Assembly (NCBI GenBank): GCA_026874595.1
Contig: CM049322.1
Coordinates: 23,225,400 to 23,289,399 of the forward strand
DNA from: Sipunculus nudus
Lineage: Eukaryota > Annelida > Sipuncula > Golfingiida > Sipunculidae
Direction: 5' to 3'
Length of the DNA stretch: 64,000 nucleotides
The notes beneath the pieces were generated by a model. The model worked only from the letters and a program-made list of their open reading frames with translations. It did no database searches and was not told where the DNA came from. A program made the translations under genes and the position numbers. Below, piece after piece: positions 1-15,060 of this stretch (position 1 is the stretch's first letter; each line of letters begins with the position of its first letter).

Positions 1-3000
1 CCCGCCAGTAGAGGTTCTGTGGTTCATGGTATACCTTTGTACTGATCCCACGTACCAGTAGAGGTTCGGTGGTTCATGGCATTCCTTTGTACTGATCCTG
101 CTAATAGAGGTTCGGTGGTTCATGGCATTCCTTTGTACTGATCCCGCTAGTAGAGGTTCTGTGGTTCATGGTATTCCTTTGTACTGATCCCGCCATTAGA
201 GGTTCTGTGGTTCATGGTATACCTTTGTACTGATCCCGCCAGTAGAGGTTCTGTGGTTCATGGTATACCTTTATACTGATCCCACGTACCAGTAGAGGTT
301 CGGTGGTTCATGGCATTCCTTTGTACTGATCCCGCCAGTAGAGGTTCGGTGGTTCATGGTATTCCTTTGTACTGATCCCGCCTGTAGAGGTTCTGTGGTT
401 CATGGTATACCTTTGTACTGATCCCACGTACCAGTAGAGGTTCGGTGGATCATGGTATTCCTTTGTACTGATCCCACGTACCAGTAGAGGTTCGGTGGTT
501 CATGGCATTCCTTTGTACTGATCCTGCTAATAGAGGTTCGGTGGTTCATGGCATTCCTTTGTACTGATCCCGCCAGTAGAGGTTCTGTGGTTCATGGTAT
601 ACCTTTGTACTGATCCCACGTACCAGTAGAGGTTCGGTGGTTCATGGCATTCCTTTGTACTGATCCCACGTACCAGTAGAGGTTCGGTGGTTCATGGCAT
701 TCCTTTGTACTGATCCCACCAGAAGAGTTTCTGTGGTTCATGGTATTCCTTTGTACTGATCCCACGTACCAGTAGAGGTTCGGTGGTTCATGGCATTCCT
801 TTGTACTGATCCAGCAATAGAGGTTCGGTGGTTCATGGTATTCCTTTGTACTGATCCCGCCAGTAGAGGTTCTGTGGTTCATGGTATACCTTTGTACTGA
901 TCCCACGTACCAGTAGAGGTTCGGTGGTTCATGGCATTCCTTTGTACTGATCCCACGTACCAGTAGAGGTACGGTGGTTCATGGCATTCCTTTGTACTGA
1001 TCCCACCAGAAGAGATTCTGTGGTTCATGGTATTCCTTTGTACTGATCCCACGTACCAGTTGAGGTTCGGTGGTTCATGGCATTCCTTTGTACTGATCCA
1101 GCAATAGAGGTTCGGTGGTTCATGGTATTCCTTTGTACTGAACCCGCCAGTAGCGGTTCTGTGGTTCATGGTATACCTTTGTACTGATCCCACGTAGCAG
1201 TAAAGGTTCGGTGGTTCATGGCATTCCTTTGTACTGATCCAGAAATAGAGGTTCGGTTGTTCATGGTATTCCTTTGTACTGATCCCGCCAGTAGAGATTC
1301 TGTGGTTCATGGTATACCTTTGTACTGATCCCACGTACCAGTAGAGGTTAGGTGGTTCATGGCATTCCTTTGTACTGATCCTGCTAATAGAGGTTCGGTG
1401 GTTCATGGTATTCCTTTGTACTGATCCCACCAGAAGAGATTCTGTGGTTCATGGTATTCCTTTGTACTGATCCCACGTACCAGTAGAGGTTCGGTGGTTC
1501 ATGGCATTCCTTTGTACTGATCCAGCAATAGAGGTTCGGTGGTTCATGGTATTTCTTTGATCTGATCCCACGTACCAGTAGAGGTTCGGTGGTTCATGGC
1601 ATTCCTTTGTACTGATCCCGCCAGTAGAGGTTCGGTGGTTCATGGTATTTCTTTGATCTGATCCCACGTACCAGTAGAGATTCGGTGGTTCATGGTATCC
1701 TTTTGTACGGATCCCGCCTGTAGAGGTTCGGTGGTTCATGGTATTCCTTTGTACTGATCCCGCTAGTAGAGGTTCGGTGGTTCATGGTATTCCTTTGTAC
1801 TGATCCCGCTAGTAGAGGTTCGGTGGTTCATGGTATTCCTTTGTACTGATCCCGCCAGTAGAGGTTCGATCGGTGCTTTATGGTATTCCTTTGTACTGAT
1901 CCCGCCAGTAGAGGTTCGGTGGTTCATGGTATTTCTTTGTACTGATCCCGCTAGTAGAGGTTCGGTGGTTCATGGTATTTCTTTGATCTGATCCTACGTA
2001 CCAGTAGAGGTTCGGTGGTTCATGGCATTCCTTTGTACTGATCCCGCTAGTAGAGGTTCGGTGGTTCATGGTATTTCTTTGATCTGATCCCACGTACCAG
2101 TAGAGATTCGGTGGTTTATGGTATCCTTTTGTACGGATCCCGCCTGTAGAGGTTCGGTGGTTCATGGTATTCCTTTGTACTGATCCCGCTAGTAGAGGTT
2201 TGGTGGTTCATGGTATTCCTTTGTACTGATCCCGCTAGTAGAGGTTCGGTGGTTCATGGTATTGCTTTGTACTGATCCCGCTAGTAGAGGTTCGGTGGTT
2301 CATGGTATTCCTTTGTACTGATCCCGCTAGTAGAGGTTCGATCGGTGCTTTATGGTATTCCTTTATACTGATCCCGCCAGTAGAGGTTCTGTGGTTCATG
2401 GTATTCCTTTGTACTGATCCCGCTAGTAGAGGTTCGGTGGTTCATGGTATTTCTTTGATCTGATCCCACGTACCAGTAGAGATTCGGTGGTTCATGGTAT
2501 TCCTTTGATCTGATCCCACGTACCAGTAGAGATTCGGTGGTTCATGGTATTCCTTTGTACTGATCCCGCTAGTAGAGGTTCGGTGGTTCATGGTATTCCT
2601 TTGTACTGATCCCGCTAGTAGAGGTTCGATCGGTGCTTTATGGCATTCCTTTGTACTGATCCCGCCAGTGGAGGTTCGGTGGTTCATGGTATTTCTTTGT
2701 ACTGATCCCGCTAGTAGAGGTTCGATCGGTGCTTTATGGTATTCCTTTGTACTGATCCCGCCAGTAGAGGTTCGGTGCTTCATGGTATTCCCTTGTACTG
2801 ATCCCGCCTGTAGAGGTTCTGTGGTTCATGGTATACCTTTGTACTGATCCCGCTAGTAGAGGTTCCATCGGTGCTTTATTGTATTCCTTTGTACTGATCC
2901 CGCCAGTAGAGGTTCGGTGGTTCATGGTATTCCTTTGTACTTATCCCGCTAGTAGAGGTTCGGTGGTTCATGGTATTCCTTTGTACTGATCCCGCTAGTA

Positions 3001-4530
3001 GAGGTTCGATCGGTGCTTTATGGTATTCCTTTGTACTGATCCCGCCAGTAGAGGTTCTGTGGTTCATGGTATACCTTTGTACTGATCCCGCTAGTAGAGG
3101 TTCGATCGGTGCTTTATGGTATTCCTTTGTACTGATCCCACCAGTAGAGGTTCTGTGGTTCATGGTATACCTTTGTACTGATCCCGCTAGTAGAGGTTCG
3201 ATCGGTGCTTTATGGTATTCCTTTGTACTGATCCCGCCAGTAGAGGTTCGGTGGTTCATGGTATTCCTTTGTACTGATCCCGCTAGTAGAGGTTCGATCG
3301 GTGCTTTATGGTATTCCTTTGTACTGATCCCGCCAGTAGAGGTTCGGTGGTTCATGGTATTCCTTTGTACTGATCCCGCCAGTAGAGGTTCTGTGGTTCA
3401 TGGTATACCTTTGTACTGATCCCGCTAGTAGAGGTTCGATCGGTGCTTTATGGTATTCCTTTGTACTGATCCCGCCAGTAGAGGTTCGGTGGTTCATGGT
3501 ATTCATTTGTACTGATCCCGCTAGTAGAGGTTCGGTGGTTCATGGTATTCCTTTGTACTGATCCCGCTAGTAGAGGTTCGATCGGTGCTTTATGGTATTC
3601 CTTTGTACTGATCCCGCCAGTAGAGGTTCGGTGGTTCATGGTATTTCTTTGTACTGATCCCGCTAGTAGAGGTTCGGTGGTTCATGGTATTCCTTTGTAC
3701 TGATCCCGCTAGTAGAGGTTCGGTGGTTCATGGTATTCCTTTGTACTGATCCCGCTAGTAGAGGTTCGATCGGTGCTTTATGGTATTCCTTTGTCCTGAT
3801 CCCGCCAGTGGAGGTTCGGTGGTTCATGGTATTCCTTTGTACTGATCCGCCAGTAGAGGTTCTGTGGTTCATGGTATACCTTTGTACTGATCCCGCTAGT
3901 AGAGGTTCGATCGGTGCTTTATGGTATTCCTTTGTACTGGTCCCGCCAGTAGAGGTTCGGTGGTTCATGGTATTCCTTTGTACTGATCCCGCTAGTAGAG
4001 GTTCGGTGGTTCATGGTATTCCTTTGTACTGATCCCGCTAGTAGAGGTTCGATCGGTGCTTTATGGTATTCCTTTGTACTGATCCCGCCAGTAGAGGTTC
4101 GGTGGTTCATGGTATTTCTTTGTACTGATCCCGCTAGTAGAGGTTCGGTGGTTCATGGTATTTCTTTGTACTGATCCCGCTAGTAGAGGTTCGATCGGTG
4201 CTTTATGGTATTCCTTTGTACTGATCCCGCCAGTAGAGGTTCGTTGGTTCATGGTATTCCTTTGTACTGATCCCGCCAGTAGAGGTTCTGTGGTTCATGG
4301 TATACCTTTGTACTGATCCCGCTAGTAGAGGTTCCATCGGTGCTTTATGGTATTCCTTTGTACTGATCCCGCCAGTAGAGGTTCGGTGGTTCATGGTATT
4401 CCTTTGTACTGATCCCGCTAGTAGAGGTTCGGTGGTTCATGGTATTCCTTTGTACTGATCCCGCTAGTAGAGGTTCGATCGGTGCTTTATGGCATTCCTT
4501 TGTACTGATCCCGCCAGTAGAGGTTCGGTG
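1..4530. repeat. Higher-order block, copy at array start
   Basis: This 4.5-kb segment matches 19169-23700 at a constant offset of 19168 bp with only scattered single-base differences (for example gaggttcgg near 435 versus gagggtcgg near 19603). Its first part also matches segments starting at 9535 and 13190. A 141-bp deletion distinguishes the 9535/13190 copies from this one near 1200-1340, and the later part matches 14926 onward at offset 13048. Confidence 0.85.
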
Positions 4531-5047
4531 GTTCATGGTATTTCTTTGTACTGATCCCGCCAGTAGAGGTTCGGTGCTTCATGGTATTCCTTTGTACTGA
4601 TCCAGCAATAGAGGTTCGGTGGTTCATGGTATTCCTTTGTACTGATCCCGCCAGTAGAGGTTCTGTGGTTCATGGTATACCTTTGTACTGATCCCACGTA
4701 CCAGTAACGGTTCGGTGGTTCATGGCATTCCTTTGTACTGATCCAGCAATAGAGGTTCGGTTGTTCATGGAATTCCTTTGTACTGATCCCGCCAGTAGAG
4801 ATTCTGTGGTTCATGGTATACCTTTGTACTGATCCCACGTACCAGTAGAGGTTAGGTGGTTCATGGCATTCCTTTGTACTGATCCCACCAGAAGAGATTC
4901 TGTGGTTCATGGTATTCCTTTGTACTGATCCCACGTACCAGTAGAGGTTCGGTGGTTCATGGCATTCCTTTGTACTGATCCAGCAATAGAGGTTCGGTGG
5001 TTCATGGTATTCCTTTGTACTGATCCCGCCAGTAGAGGTTCTGTGGT

Positions 5048-8000
5048 TCATGGTATACCTTTGTACTGATCCCACGTACCAGTAGAGGTTCGGAGGTTCA
5101 TGGCATTCCTTTGTACTGATCCCACGTACCAGTAGAGGTACGGTGGTTCATGGCATTCCTTTGTACTGATCCCACCAGAAGAGATTCTGTGGTTCATGGT
5201 ATTCCTTTGTACTGATCCCACGTACCAGTAGAGGTTCGGTGGTTCATGGCATTCCTTTGTACTGATCCAGCAATAGAGGTTCGGTGGTTCATGGCATTCC
5301 TTTGTACTGATCCCGCCAGTAGAGGTTCTGTGGTTCATGGTATACCTTTGTACTGATCCCACGTACCAGTAAAGGTTCGGTGGTTCATGGCATTCCTTTG
5401 TACTGATCCAGAAATAGAGGTTCGGTTGTTCATGGTATTCCTTTGTACTGATCCCGCCAGTAGAGATTCTGTGGTTCATGGTATACCTTTGTACTGATCC
5501 CACGTACCAGTAGAGGTTAGGTGGTTCATGGCATTCCTTTGTACTGATCCTGCTAATAGAGGTTCGGTGGTTCATGGTATTCCTTTGTACTGATCCCACC
5601 AGAAGAGATTCTGTGGTTCATGGTATTCCTTTGTACTGATCCCACGTACCAGTAGAGGTTCGGTGGTTCATGGCATTCCTTTGTACTGATCCAGCAATAG
5701 AGGTTCGGTGGTTCATGGTATTTCTTTGATCTGATCCCACGTACCAGTAGAGGTTCGGTGGTTCATGGCATTCCTTTGTACTGATCCCGCCAGTAGAGGT
5801 TCGGTGGTTCATGGTATTTCTTTGATCTGATCCCACGTACCAGTAGAGATTCGGTGGTTCATGGTATCCTTTTGTACGGATCCCGCCTGTAGAGGTTCGG
5901 TGGTTCATGGTATTCCTTTGTACTGATCCCGCTAGTAGAGGTTCGGTGGTTCATGGTATTCCTTTGTACTGATCCCGCTAGTAGAGGTTCGGTGGTTCAT
6001 GGTATTCCTTTGTACTGATCCCGCTAGTAGAGGTTCGATCGGTGCTTTATGGTATTCCTTTGTACTGATCCCGCCAGTAGAGGTTCGGTGGTTCATGGTA
6101 TTTCTTTGTACTGATCCCGCTAGTAGAGGTTCGGTGGTTCATGGTATTTCTTTGATCTTATCCCACGTACCAGTAGAGGTTCGGTGGTTCATGGCATTCC
6201 TTTGTACTGATCCCGCTAGTAGAGGTTCGGTGGTTCATTGTATTTCTTTGATCTGATCCCACGTACCAGTAGAGGTTCGGTGGTTCATGGCATTCCTTTG
6301 TACTGATCCCACGTACCAGTAGAGGTACGGTGGTTCATGGCATTCCTTTGTACTGATCCCACCAGAAGAAATTCTGTGGTTCATGGTATTCCTTTGTACT
6401 GATCCCACGTACCAGTAGAGGTTCGGTGGTTCATGGCATTCCATTGTACTGATCCAGCAATAGAGGTTCGGTGGTTCATGGTATTCCTTTGTACTGATCC
6501 CGCCAGTAGAGGTTCTGTGGTTCATGGTATACCTTTGTACTGATCCCACGTACCAGTAACGGTTCGGTGGTTCATGGCATTCCTTTGTACTGATCCAGCA
6601 ATAGAGGTTCGGTTGTTCATGGAATTCCTTTGTACTGATCCCGCCAGTAGAGATTCTGTGGTTCATGGTATACCTTTGTACTGATCCCACGTACCAGTAG
6701 AGGTTAGGTGGTTCATGGCATTCCTTTGTACTGATCCCACCAGAAGAGATTCTGTGGTTCATGGTATTCCTTTGTACTGATCCCACGTACCAGTAGAGGT
6801 TCGGTGGTTCATGGCATTCCTTTGTACTGATCCAGCAATAGAGGTTCGGTGGTTCATGGTATTCCTTTGTACTGAATCCCGCCAGTAGAGGTTCTGTGGT
6901 TCATGGTATACCTTTGTACTGATCCCACGTAACAGTAGAGGTTCGGTGGTTCATGGCATTCCTTTGTACTGATCCCACGTACCAGTAGAGGTACGGTGGT
7001 TCATGGCATTCCTTTGTACTGATCCCACCAGAAGAGATTCTGTGGTTCATGGTATTCCTTTGTACTGATCCCACGTACCAGTAGAGGTTCGGTGGTTCAT
7101 GGCATTCCTTTGTACTGATCCAGCAATAGAGGTTCGGTGGTTCATGGCATTCCTTTGTACTGATCCCGCCAGTAGAGGTTCTGTGGTTCATGGTATACCT
7201 TTGTACTGATCCCACGTACCAGTAAAGGTTCGGTGGTTCATGGCATTCCTTTGTACTGATCCAGAAATAGAGGTTCGGTTGTTCATGGTATTCCTTTTTA
7301 CTGATCCCGCCAGTAGAGATTCTGTGGTTCATGGTATACCTTTGTACTGATCCCACGTACCAGTAGAGGTTAGGTGGTTCATGGCATTCCTTTGTACTGA
7401 TCCTGCTAATAGAGGTTCGGTGGTTCATGGTATTCCTTTGTACTGATCCCACCAGAAGAGATTCTGTGGTTCATGGTATTCCTTTGTACTGATCCCACGT
7501 ACCAGTAGAGGTTCGGTGGTTCATGGCATTCCTTTGTACTGATCCAGCAATAGAGGTTCGGTGGTTCATGGTATTTCTTTGATCTGATCCCACGTACCAG
7601 TAGAGGTTCGGTGGTTCATGGCATTCCTTTGTACTGATCCCGCCAGTAGAGGTTCGGTGGTTCATGGTATTTCTTTGATCTGATCCCACGTACCAGTAGA
7701 GATTCGGTGGTTCATGGTATCCTTTTGTACGGATCCCGCCTGTAGAGGTTCGGTGGTTCATGGTATTCCTTTGTACTGATCCCGCTAGTAGAGGTTCGGT
7801 GGTTCATGGTATTCCTTTGTACTGATCCCGCTAGTAGAGGTTCGGTGGTTCATGGTATTCCTTTGTACTGATCCCGCTAGTAGAGGTTCGATCGGTGCTT
7901 TATGGTATTCCTTTGTACTGATCCCGCCAGTAGAGGTTCGGTGGTTCATGGTATTTCTTTGTACTGATCCCGCTAGTAGAGGTTCGGTGGTTCATGGTAT

Positions 8001-8109
8001 TTCTTTGATCTTATCCCACGTACCAGTAGAGGTTCGGTGGTTCATGGCATTCCTTTGTACTGATCCCGCTAGTAGAGGTTCGGTGGTTCATTGTATTTCT
8101 TTGATCTGA
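5048..8109. repeat. 1853-bp tandem higher-order duplication
   Basis: The order of unit variants from about 5048 to 6256 is repeated from about 6901 to 8109 at a constant spacing of 1853 bp, almost base for base. Both copies carry the same rare markers (agaaatagagg, gtatccttttgtacgg, gatcttatccc). This is a recent local duplication inside the array. Confidence 0.85.
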
Positions 8110-11100
8110 TCCCACGTACCAGTAGAGATTCGGTGGTTTATGGTATCCTTTTGTACGGATCCCGCCTGTAGAGGTTCGGTGGTTCATGGTATTCCTTTGT
8201 ACTGATCCCGCTAGTAGAGGTTTGGTGGTTCATGGTATTCCTTTGTACTGATACCGCTAGTAGAGGTTCGGTGGTTCATGGTATTCCTTTGTACTGATCC
8301 CGATAGTAGAGGTTCGATCGGTGCTTTATGGTATTCCTTTGTACTGATCCCGCTAGTAGAGGTTCGATCGGTGCTTTATGGTATTCCTTTGTACTGATCC
8401 CGCCAGTAGAGGTTCGGTGGTTCATGGTATTCCTTTGTACTGATCCCGCCAGTAGAGGTTCTGTGGTTCATGGTATACCTTTGTACTGATCCCGCTAGTA
8501 GAGGTTCCATCGGTGCTTTATGGTATTCCTTTGTACTGATCCCGCCAGTAGAGGTTCGGTGGTTCATGGTATTCCTTTGTACTGATCCCGCTAGTAGAGG
8601 TTCGGTGGTTCATGGTATTCCTTTGTACTGATCCCGCTAGTAGAGGTTCGATCGGTGCTTTATGGTATTCCTTTGTACTGATCCCGCCAGTAGAGGTTCT
8701 GTGGTTCATGGTATACCTTTGTACTGATCCCGCTAGTAGAGGTTCGATCGGTGCTTTATGGTATTCCTTTTTACTGATCCCGCCAGTAGAGGTTCTGTGG
8801 TTCATGGTATACCTTTGTACTGATCCCGCTAGTAGAGGTTCGATCGGTGCTTTATGGTATTCCTTTGTACTGATCCCGCCAGTAGAGGTTCGGTGGTTCA
8901 TGGTATTCCTTTGTACTGATCCCGCTAGTAGAGGTTCGATCGGTGCTTTATGGTATTCCTTTGTACTGATTCCGCCAGTAGAGGTTCGGTGGTTCATGGT
9001 ATTCCTTAGTACTGATCCCGCCAGTAGAGGTTCTGTGGTTCGTGGTATACCTTTGTACTGATCCCGCTAGTAGAGGTTCGATCGGTGCTTTATGGTATTC
9101 CTTTGTACTGATCCCGCCAGTAGAGGTTCGGTGGTTCATGGTATTCCTTTGTACTGATCCCGCTAGTAGAGGTTCGGTGGTTCATGGTATCCCTTTGTAC
9201 TGATCCCGCTAGTAGAGGTTCGATCGGTGCTTTATGGTATTCCTTTGTACTGATCCCGCCAGTAGAGGTTCGGTGGTTCATGGTATTTCTTTGTACTGAT
9301 CCCGCTAGTAGAGGTTCTGTGGTTCATGGTATTCCTTTGTACTGATCCCGTTAGTAGAGGTTCGGTGGTTCATGGTATTCCTTTGTACTGATCCCGCTAG
9401 TAGAGGTTCGATCGGTGCTTTATGGTATTCCTTTGTACTGATCCCGCCAGTGGAGGTTCGGTGGTTCATGGTATTCCTTTGTACTGATCCCGCCAGTAGA
9501 GGTTCTGTGGTTCATGGTATACCTTTGTACTGATCCCGCCAGTAGAGGTTCTGTGGTTCATGGTATACCTTTGTACTGATCCCACGTACCAGTAGAGGTT
9601 CGGTGGTTCATGGCATTCCTTTGTACTGATCCTGCTAATAGAGGTTCGGTGGTTCATGGCATTCCTTTGTACTGATCCCGCTAGTAGAGGTTCTGTGGTT
9701 CATGGTATTCCTTTGTACTGATCCCGCCATTAGAGGTTCTGTGGTTCATGGTATACCTTTGTACTGATCCCGCCAGTAGAGGTTCTGTGGTTCATGGTAT
9801 ACCTTTATACTGATCCCACGTACCAGTAGAGGTTCGGTGGTTCATGGCATTCCTTTGTACTGATCCCGCCAGTAGAGGTTCGGTGGTTCATGGTATTCCT
9901 TTGTACTGATCCCGCCTGTAGAGGTTCTGTGGTTCATGGTATACCTTTGTACTGATCCCACGTACCAGTAGAGGGTCGGTGGATCATGGTATTCCTTTGT
10001 ACTGATCCCACGTACCAGTAGAGGTTCGGTGGTTCATGGCATTCCTTTGTACTGATCCTGCTAATAGAGATTCGGTGGTTCATGGCATTCCTTTGTACTG
10101 ATCCCGCCAGTAGAGGTTCTGTGGTTCATGGTATACCTTTGTACTGATCCCACGTACCAGTAGAGGTTCGGTGGTTCATGGCATTCCTTTGTACTGATCC
10201 CACGTACCAGTAGAGGTTCGGTGGTTCATGGCATTCCTTTGTACTGATCCCACCAGAAGAGTTTCTGTGGTTCATGGTATTCCTTTGTACTGATCCCACG
10301 TACCAGTAGAGGTTCGGTGGTTCATGGCATTCCTTTGTACTGATCCAGCAATAGAGGTTCGGTGGTTCATGGTATTCCTTTGTACTGATCCCGCCAGTAG
10401 AGGTTCTGTGGTTCATGGTATACCTTTGTACTGATCCCACGTACCAGTAGAGGTTCGGTGGTTCATGGCATTCCTTTGTACTGATCCCACGTACCAGTAG
10501 AGGTACGGTGGTTCATGGCATTCCTTTGTACTGATCCCACCAGAAGAGATTCTGTGGTTCATGGTATTCCTTTGTACTGATCCCACGTACCAGTTGAGGT
10601 TCGGTGGTTCATGGCATTCCTTTGTACTGATCCAGCAATAGAGGTTCGGTGGTTCATGGTATTCCTTTGTACTGATCCCGCCAGTAGCGGTTCTGTGGTT
10701 CATGGTATACCTTTGTACTGATCCCACGTAGCAGTAAAGGTTCGGTGGTTCATGGCATTCCTTTGTACTGATCCTGCTAATAGAGGTTCGGTGGTTCATG
10801 GTATTCCTTTGTACTGATCCCACCAGAAGAGATTCTGTGGTTCATGGTATTCCTTTGTACTGATCCCACGTACCAGTAGAGGTTCGGTGGTTCATGGCAT
10901 TCCTTTGTACTGATCCAGCAATAGAGGTTCGGTGGTTCATGGTATTTCTTTGATCTGATCCCACGTACCAGTAGAGGTTAGGTGGTTCATGGCATTCCTT
11001 TGTACTGATCCCGCCAGTAGAGGTTCGGTGGTTCATGGTATTTCTTTGATCTGATCCCACGTACCAGTAGAGATTCGGTGGTTCATGGTATCCTTTTGTA

Positions 11101-14100
11101 CGGATCCCGCCTGTAGAGGTTCGGTGGTTCATGGTATTCCTTTGTACTGATCCCGCTAGTAGAGGTTCGGTGGTTCATGGTATTCCTTTGTACTTATCCC
11201 GCTAGTAGAGGTTCGGTGGTTCATGGTATTCCTTTGTACTGATCCCGCCAGTAGAGGTTCGATCGGTGCTTTATGGTATTCCTTTGTACTGATCCCGCCA
11301 GTAGAGGTTCGGTGGTTCATGGTATTTCTTTGTACTGATCCCGCTAGTAGAGGTTCGGTGGTTCATGGTATTTCTTTGATCTGATCCCACGTACCAGTAG
11401 AGGTTCGGTGGTTCATGGCATTCCTTTGTACTGATCCCGCCAGTAGAGGTTCGGTGGTTCATGGTATTCCTTTGTACTGATCCCGCTAGTAGAGGTTCGG
11501 TGGTTCATGGTATTCCTTTGTACTGATCCCGCTAGTAGAGGTTCGATCGGTGCTTTATGGTATTCCTTTGTACTGATCCCGCCAGTAGAGGTTCGGTGGT
11601 TCATGGTATTTCTTTGTACTGATCCCGCTAGTAGAGGTTCGGTGGTTCATGGTATTTCTTTGATCTTATCCCACGTACCAGTAGAGGTTCGGTGGTTCAT
11701 GGCATTCCTTTGTACTGATCCCGCTAGTAGAGGTTCGGTGGTTCATTGTATTTCTTTGATCTGATCCCACGTACCAGTAGAGATTCGGTGGTTTATGGTA
11801 TCCTTTTGTACGGATCCCGCCTGTAGAGGTTCGGTGGTTCATGGTATTCCTTTGTACTGATCCCGCTAGTAGAGGTTTGGTGGTTCATGGTATTCCTTTG
11901 TACTGATACCGCTAGTAGAGGTTCGGTGGTTCATGGTATTCCTTTGTACTGATCCCGATAGTAGAGGTTCGATCGGTGCTTTATGGTATTCCTTTGTACT
12001 GATCCCGCTAGTAGAGGTTCGATCGGTGCTTTATGGTATTCCTTTGTACTGATCCCGCCAGTAGAGGTTCGGTGGTTCATGGTATTCCTTTGTACTGATC
12101 CCGCCAGTAGAGGTTCTGTGGTTCATGGTATACCTTTGTACTGATCCCGCTAGTAGAGGTTCCATCGGTGCTTTATGGTATTCCTTTGTACTGATCCCGC
12201 CAGTAGAGGTTCGGTGGTTCATGGTATTCCTTTGTACTGATCCCGCTAGTAGAGGTTCGGTGGTTCATGGTATTCCTTTGTACTGATCCCGCTAGTAGAG
12301 GTTCGATCGGTGCTTTATGGTATTCCTTTGTACTGATCCCGCCAGTAGAGGTTCTGTGGTTCATGGTATACCTTTGTACTGATCCCGCTAGTAGAGGTTC
12401 GATCGGTGCTTTATGGTATTCCTTTTTACTGATCCCGCCAGTAGAGGTTCTGTGGTTCATGGTATACCTTTGTACTGATCCCGCTAGTAGAGGTTCGATC
12501 GGTGCTTTATGGTATTCCTTTGTACTGATCCCGCCAGTAGAGGTTCGGTGGTTCATGGTATTCCTTTGTACTGATCCCGCTAGTAGAGGTTCGATCGGTG
12601 CTTTATGGTATTCCTTTGTACTGATTCCGCCAGTAGAGGTTCGGTGGTTCATGGTATTCCTTAGTACTGATCCCGCCAGTAGAGGTTCTGTGGTTCGTGG
12701 TATACCTTTGTACTGATCCCGCTAGTAGAGGTTCGATCGGTGCTTTATGGTATTCCTTTGTACTGATCCCGCCAGTAGAGGTTCGGTGGTTCATGGTATT
12801 CCTTTGTACTGATCCCGCTAGTAGAGGTTCGGTGGTTCATGGTATCCCTTTGTACTGATCCCGCTAGTAGAGGTTCGATCGGTGCTTTATGGTATTCCTT
12901 TGTACTGATCCCGCCAGTAGAGGTTCGGTGGTTCATGGTATTTCTTTGTACTGATCCCGCTAGTAGAGGTTCTGTGGTTCATGGTATTCCTTTGTACTGA
13001 TCCCGTTAGTAGAGGTTCGGTGGTTCATGGTATTCCTTTGTACTGATCCCGCTAGTAGAGGTTCGATCGGTGCTTTATGGTATTCCTTTGTACTGATCCC
13101 GCCAGTGGAGGTTCGGTGGTTCATGGTATTCCTTTGTACTGATCCCGCCAGTAGAGGTTCTGTGGTTCATGGTATACCTTTGTACTGATCCCGCCAGTAG
13201 AGGTTCTGTGGTTCATGGTATACCTTTGTACTGATCCCACGTACCAGTAGAGGTTCGGTGGTTCATGGCATTCCTTTGTACTGATCCTGCTAATAGAGGT
13301 TCGGTGGTTCATGGCATTCCTTTGTACTGATCCCGCTAGTAGAGGTTCTGTGGTTCATGGTATTCCTTTGTACTGATCCCGCCATTAGAGGTTCTGTGGT
13401 TCATGGTATACCTTTGTACTGATCCCGCCAGTAGAGGTTCTGTGGTTCATGGTATACCTTTATACTGATCCCACGTACCAGTAGAGGTTCGGTGGTTCAT
13501 GGCATTCCTTTGTACTGATCCCGCCAGTAGAGGTTCGGTGGTTCATGGTATTCCTTTGTACTGATCCCGCCTGTAGAGGTTCTGTGGTTCATGGTATACC
13601 TTTGTACTGATCCCACGTACCAGTAGAGGGTCGGTGGATCATGGTATTCCTTTGTACTGATCCCACGTACCAGTAGAGGTTCGGTGGTTCATGGCATTCC
13701 TTTGTACTGATCCTGCTAATAGAGATTCGGTGGTTCATGGCATTCCTTTGTACTGATCCCGCCAGTAGAGGTTCTGTGGTTCATGGTATACCTTTGTACT
13801 GATCCCACGTACCAGTAGAGGTTCGGTGGTTCATGGCATTCCTTTGTACTGATCCCACGTACCAGTAGAGGTTCGGTGGTTCATGGCATTCCTTTGTACT
13901 GATCCCACCAGAAGAGTTTCTGTGGTTCATGGTATTCCTTTGTACTGATCCCACGTACCAGTAGAGGTTCGGTGGTTCATGGCATTCCTTTGTACTGATC
14001 CAGCAATAGAGGTTCGGTGGTTCATGGTATTCCTTTGTACTGATCCCGCCAGTAGAGGTTCTGTGGTTCATGGTATACCTTTGTACTGATCCCACGTACC

Positions 14101-15060
14101 AGTAGAGGTTCGGTGGTTCATGGCATTCCTTTGTACTGATCCCACGTACCAGTAGAGGTACGGTGGTTCATGGCATTCCTTTGTACTGATCCCACCAGAA
14201 GAGATTCTGTGGTTCATGGTATTCCTTTGTACTGATCCCACGTACCAGTTGAGGTTCGGTGGTTCATGGCATTCCTTTGTACTGATCCAGCAATAGAGGT
14301 TCGGTGGTTCATGGTATTCCTTTGTACTGATCCCGCCAGTAGCGGTTCTGTGGTTCATGGTATACCTTTGTACTGATCCCACGTAGCAGTAAAGGTTCGG
14401 TGGTTCATGGCATTCCTTTGTACTGATCCTGCTAATAGAGGTTCGGTGGTTCATGGTATTCCTTTGTACTGATCCCACCAGAAGAGATTCTGTGGTTCAT
14501 GGTATTCCTTTGTACTGATCCCACGTACCAGTAGAGGTTCGGTGGTTCATGGCATTCCTTTGTACTGATCCAGCAATAGAGGTTCGGTGGTTCATGGTAT
14601 TTCTTTGATCTGATCCCACGTACCAGTAGAGGTTAGGTGGTTCATGGCATTCCTTTGTACTGATCCCGCCAGTAGAGGTTCGGTGGTTCATGGTATTTCT
14701 TTGATCTGATCCCACGTACCAGTAGAGATTCGGTGGTTCATGGTATCCTTTTGTACGGATCCCGCCTGTAGAGGTTCGGTGGTTCATGGTATTCCTTTGT
14801 ACTGATCCCGCTAGTAGAGGTTCGGTGGTTCATGGTATTCCTTTGTACTTATCCCGCTAGTAGAGGTTCGGTGGTTCATGGTATTCCTTTGTACTGATCC
14901 CGCCAGTAGAGGTTCGATCGGTGCTTTATGGTATTCCTTTGTACTGATCCCGCCAGTAGAGGTTCGGTGGTTCATGGTATTTCTTTGTACTGATCCCGCT
15001 AGTAGAGGTTCGGTGGTTCATGGTATTTCTTTGATCTGATCCCACGTACCAGTAGAGGTT
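7780..15060. repeat. 3655-bp tandem higher-order repeat, two copies
   Basis: Two adjacent copies of a 3655-bp block lie at about 7.78-11.4 kb and 11.4-15.06 kb. Marker variants such as ccttagtactgatcc, gattccgccag and gagggtcggtggatc recur exactly 3655 bp apart. A third partial copy starts near 17.1 kb (offset 5979 from the second) and runs to about 19.9 kb. The copies diverge near 11.43/15.08 kb, where one continues with gccagtagagg and the other with gctagtagagg. Confidence 0.85.
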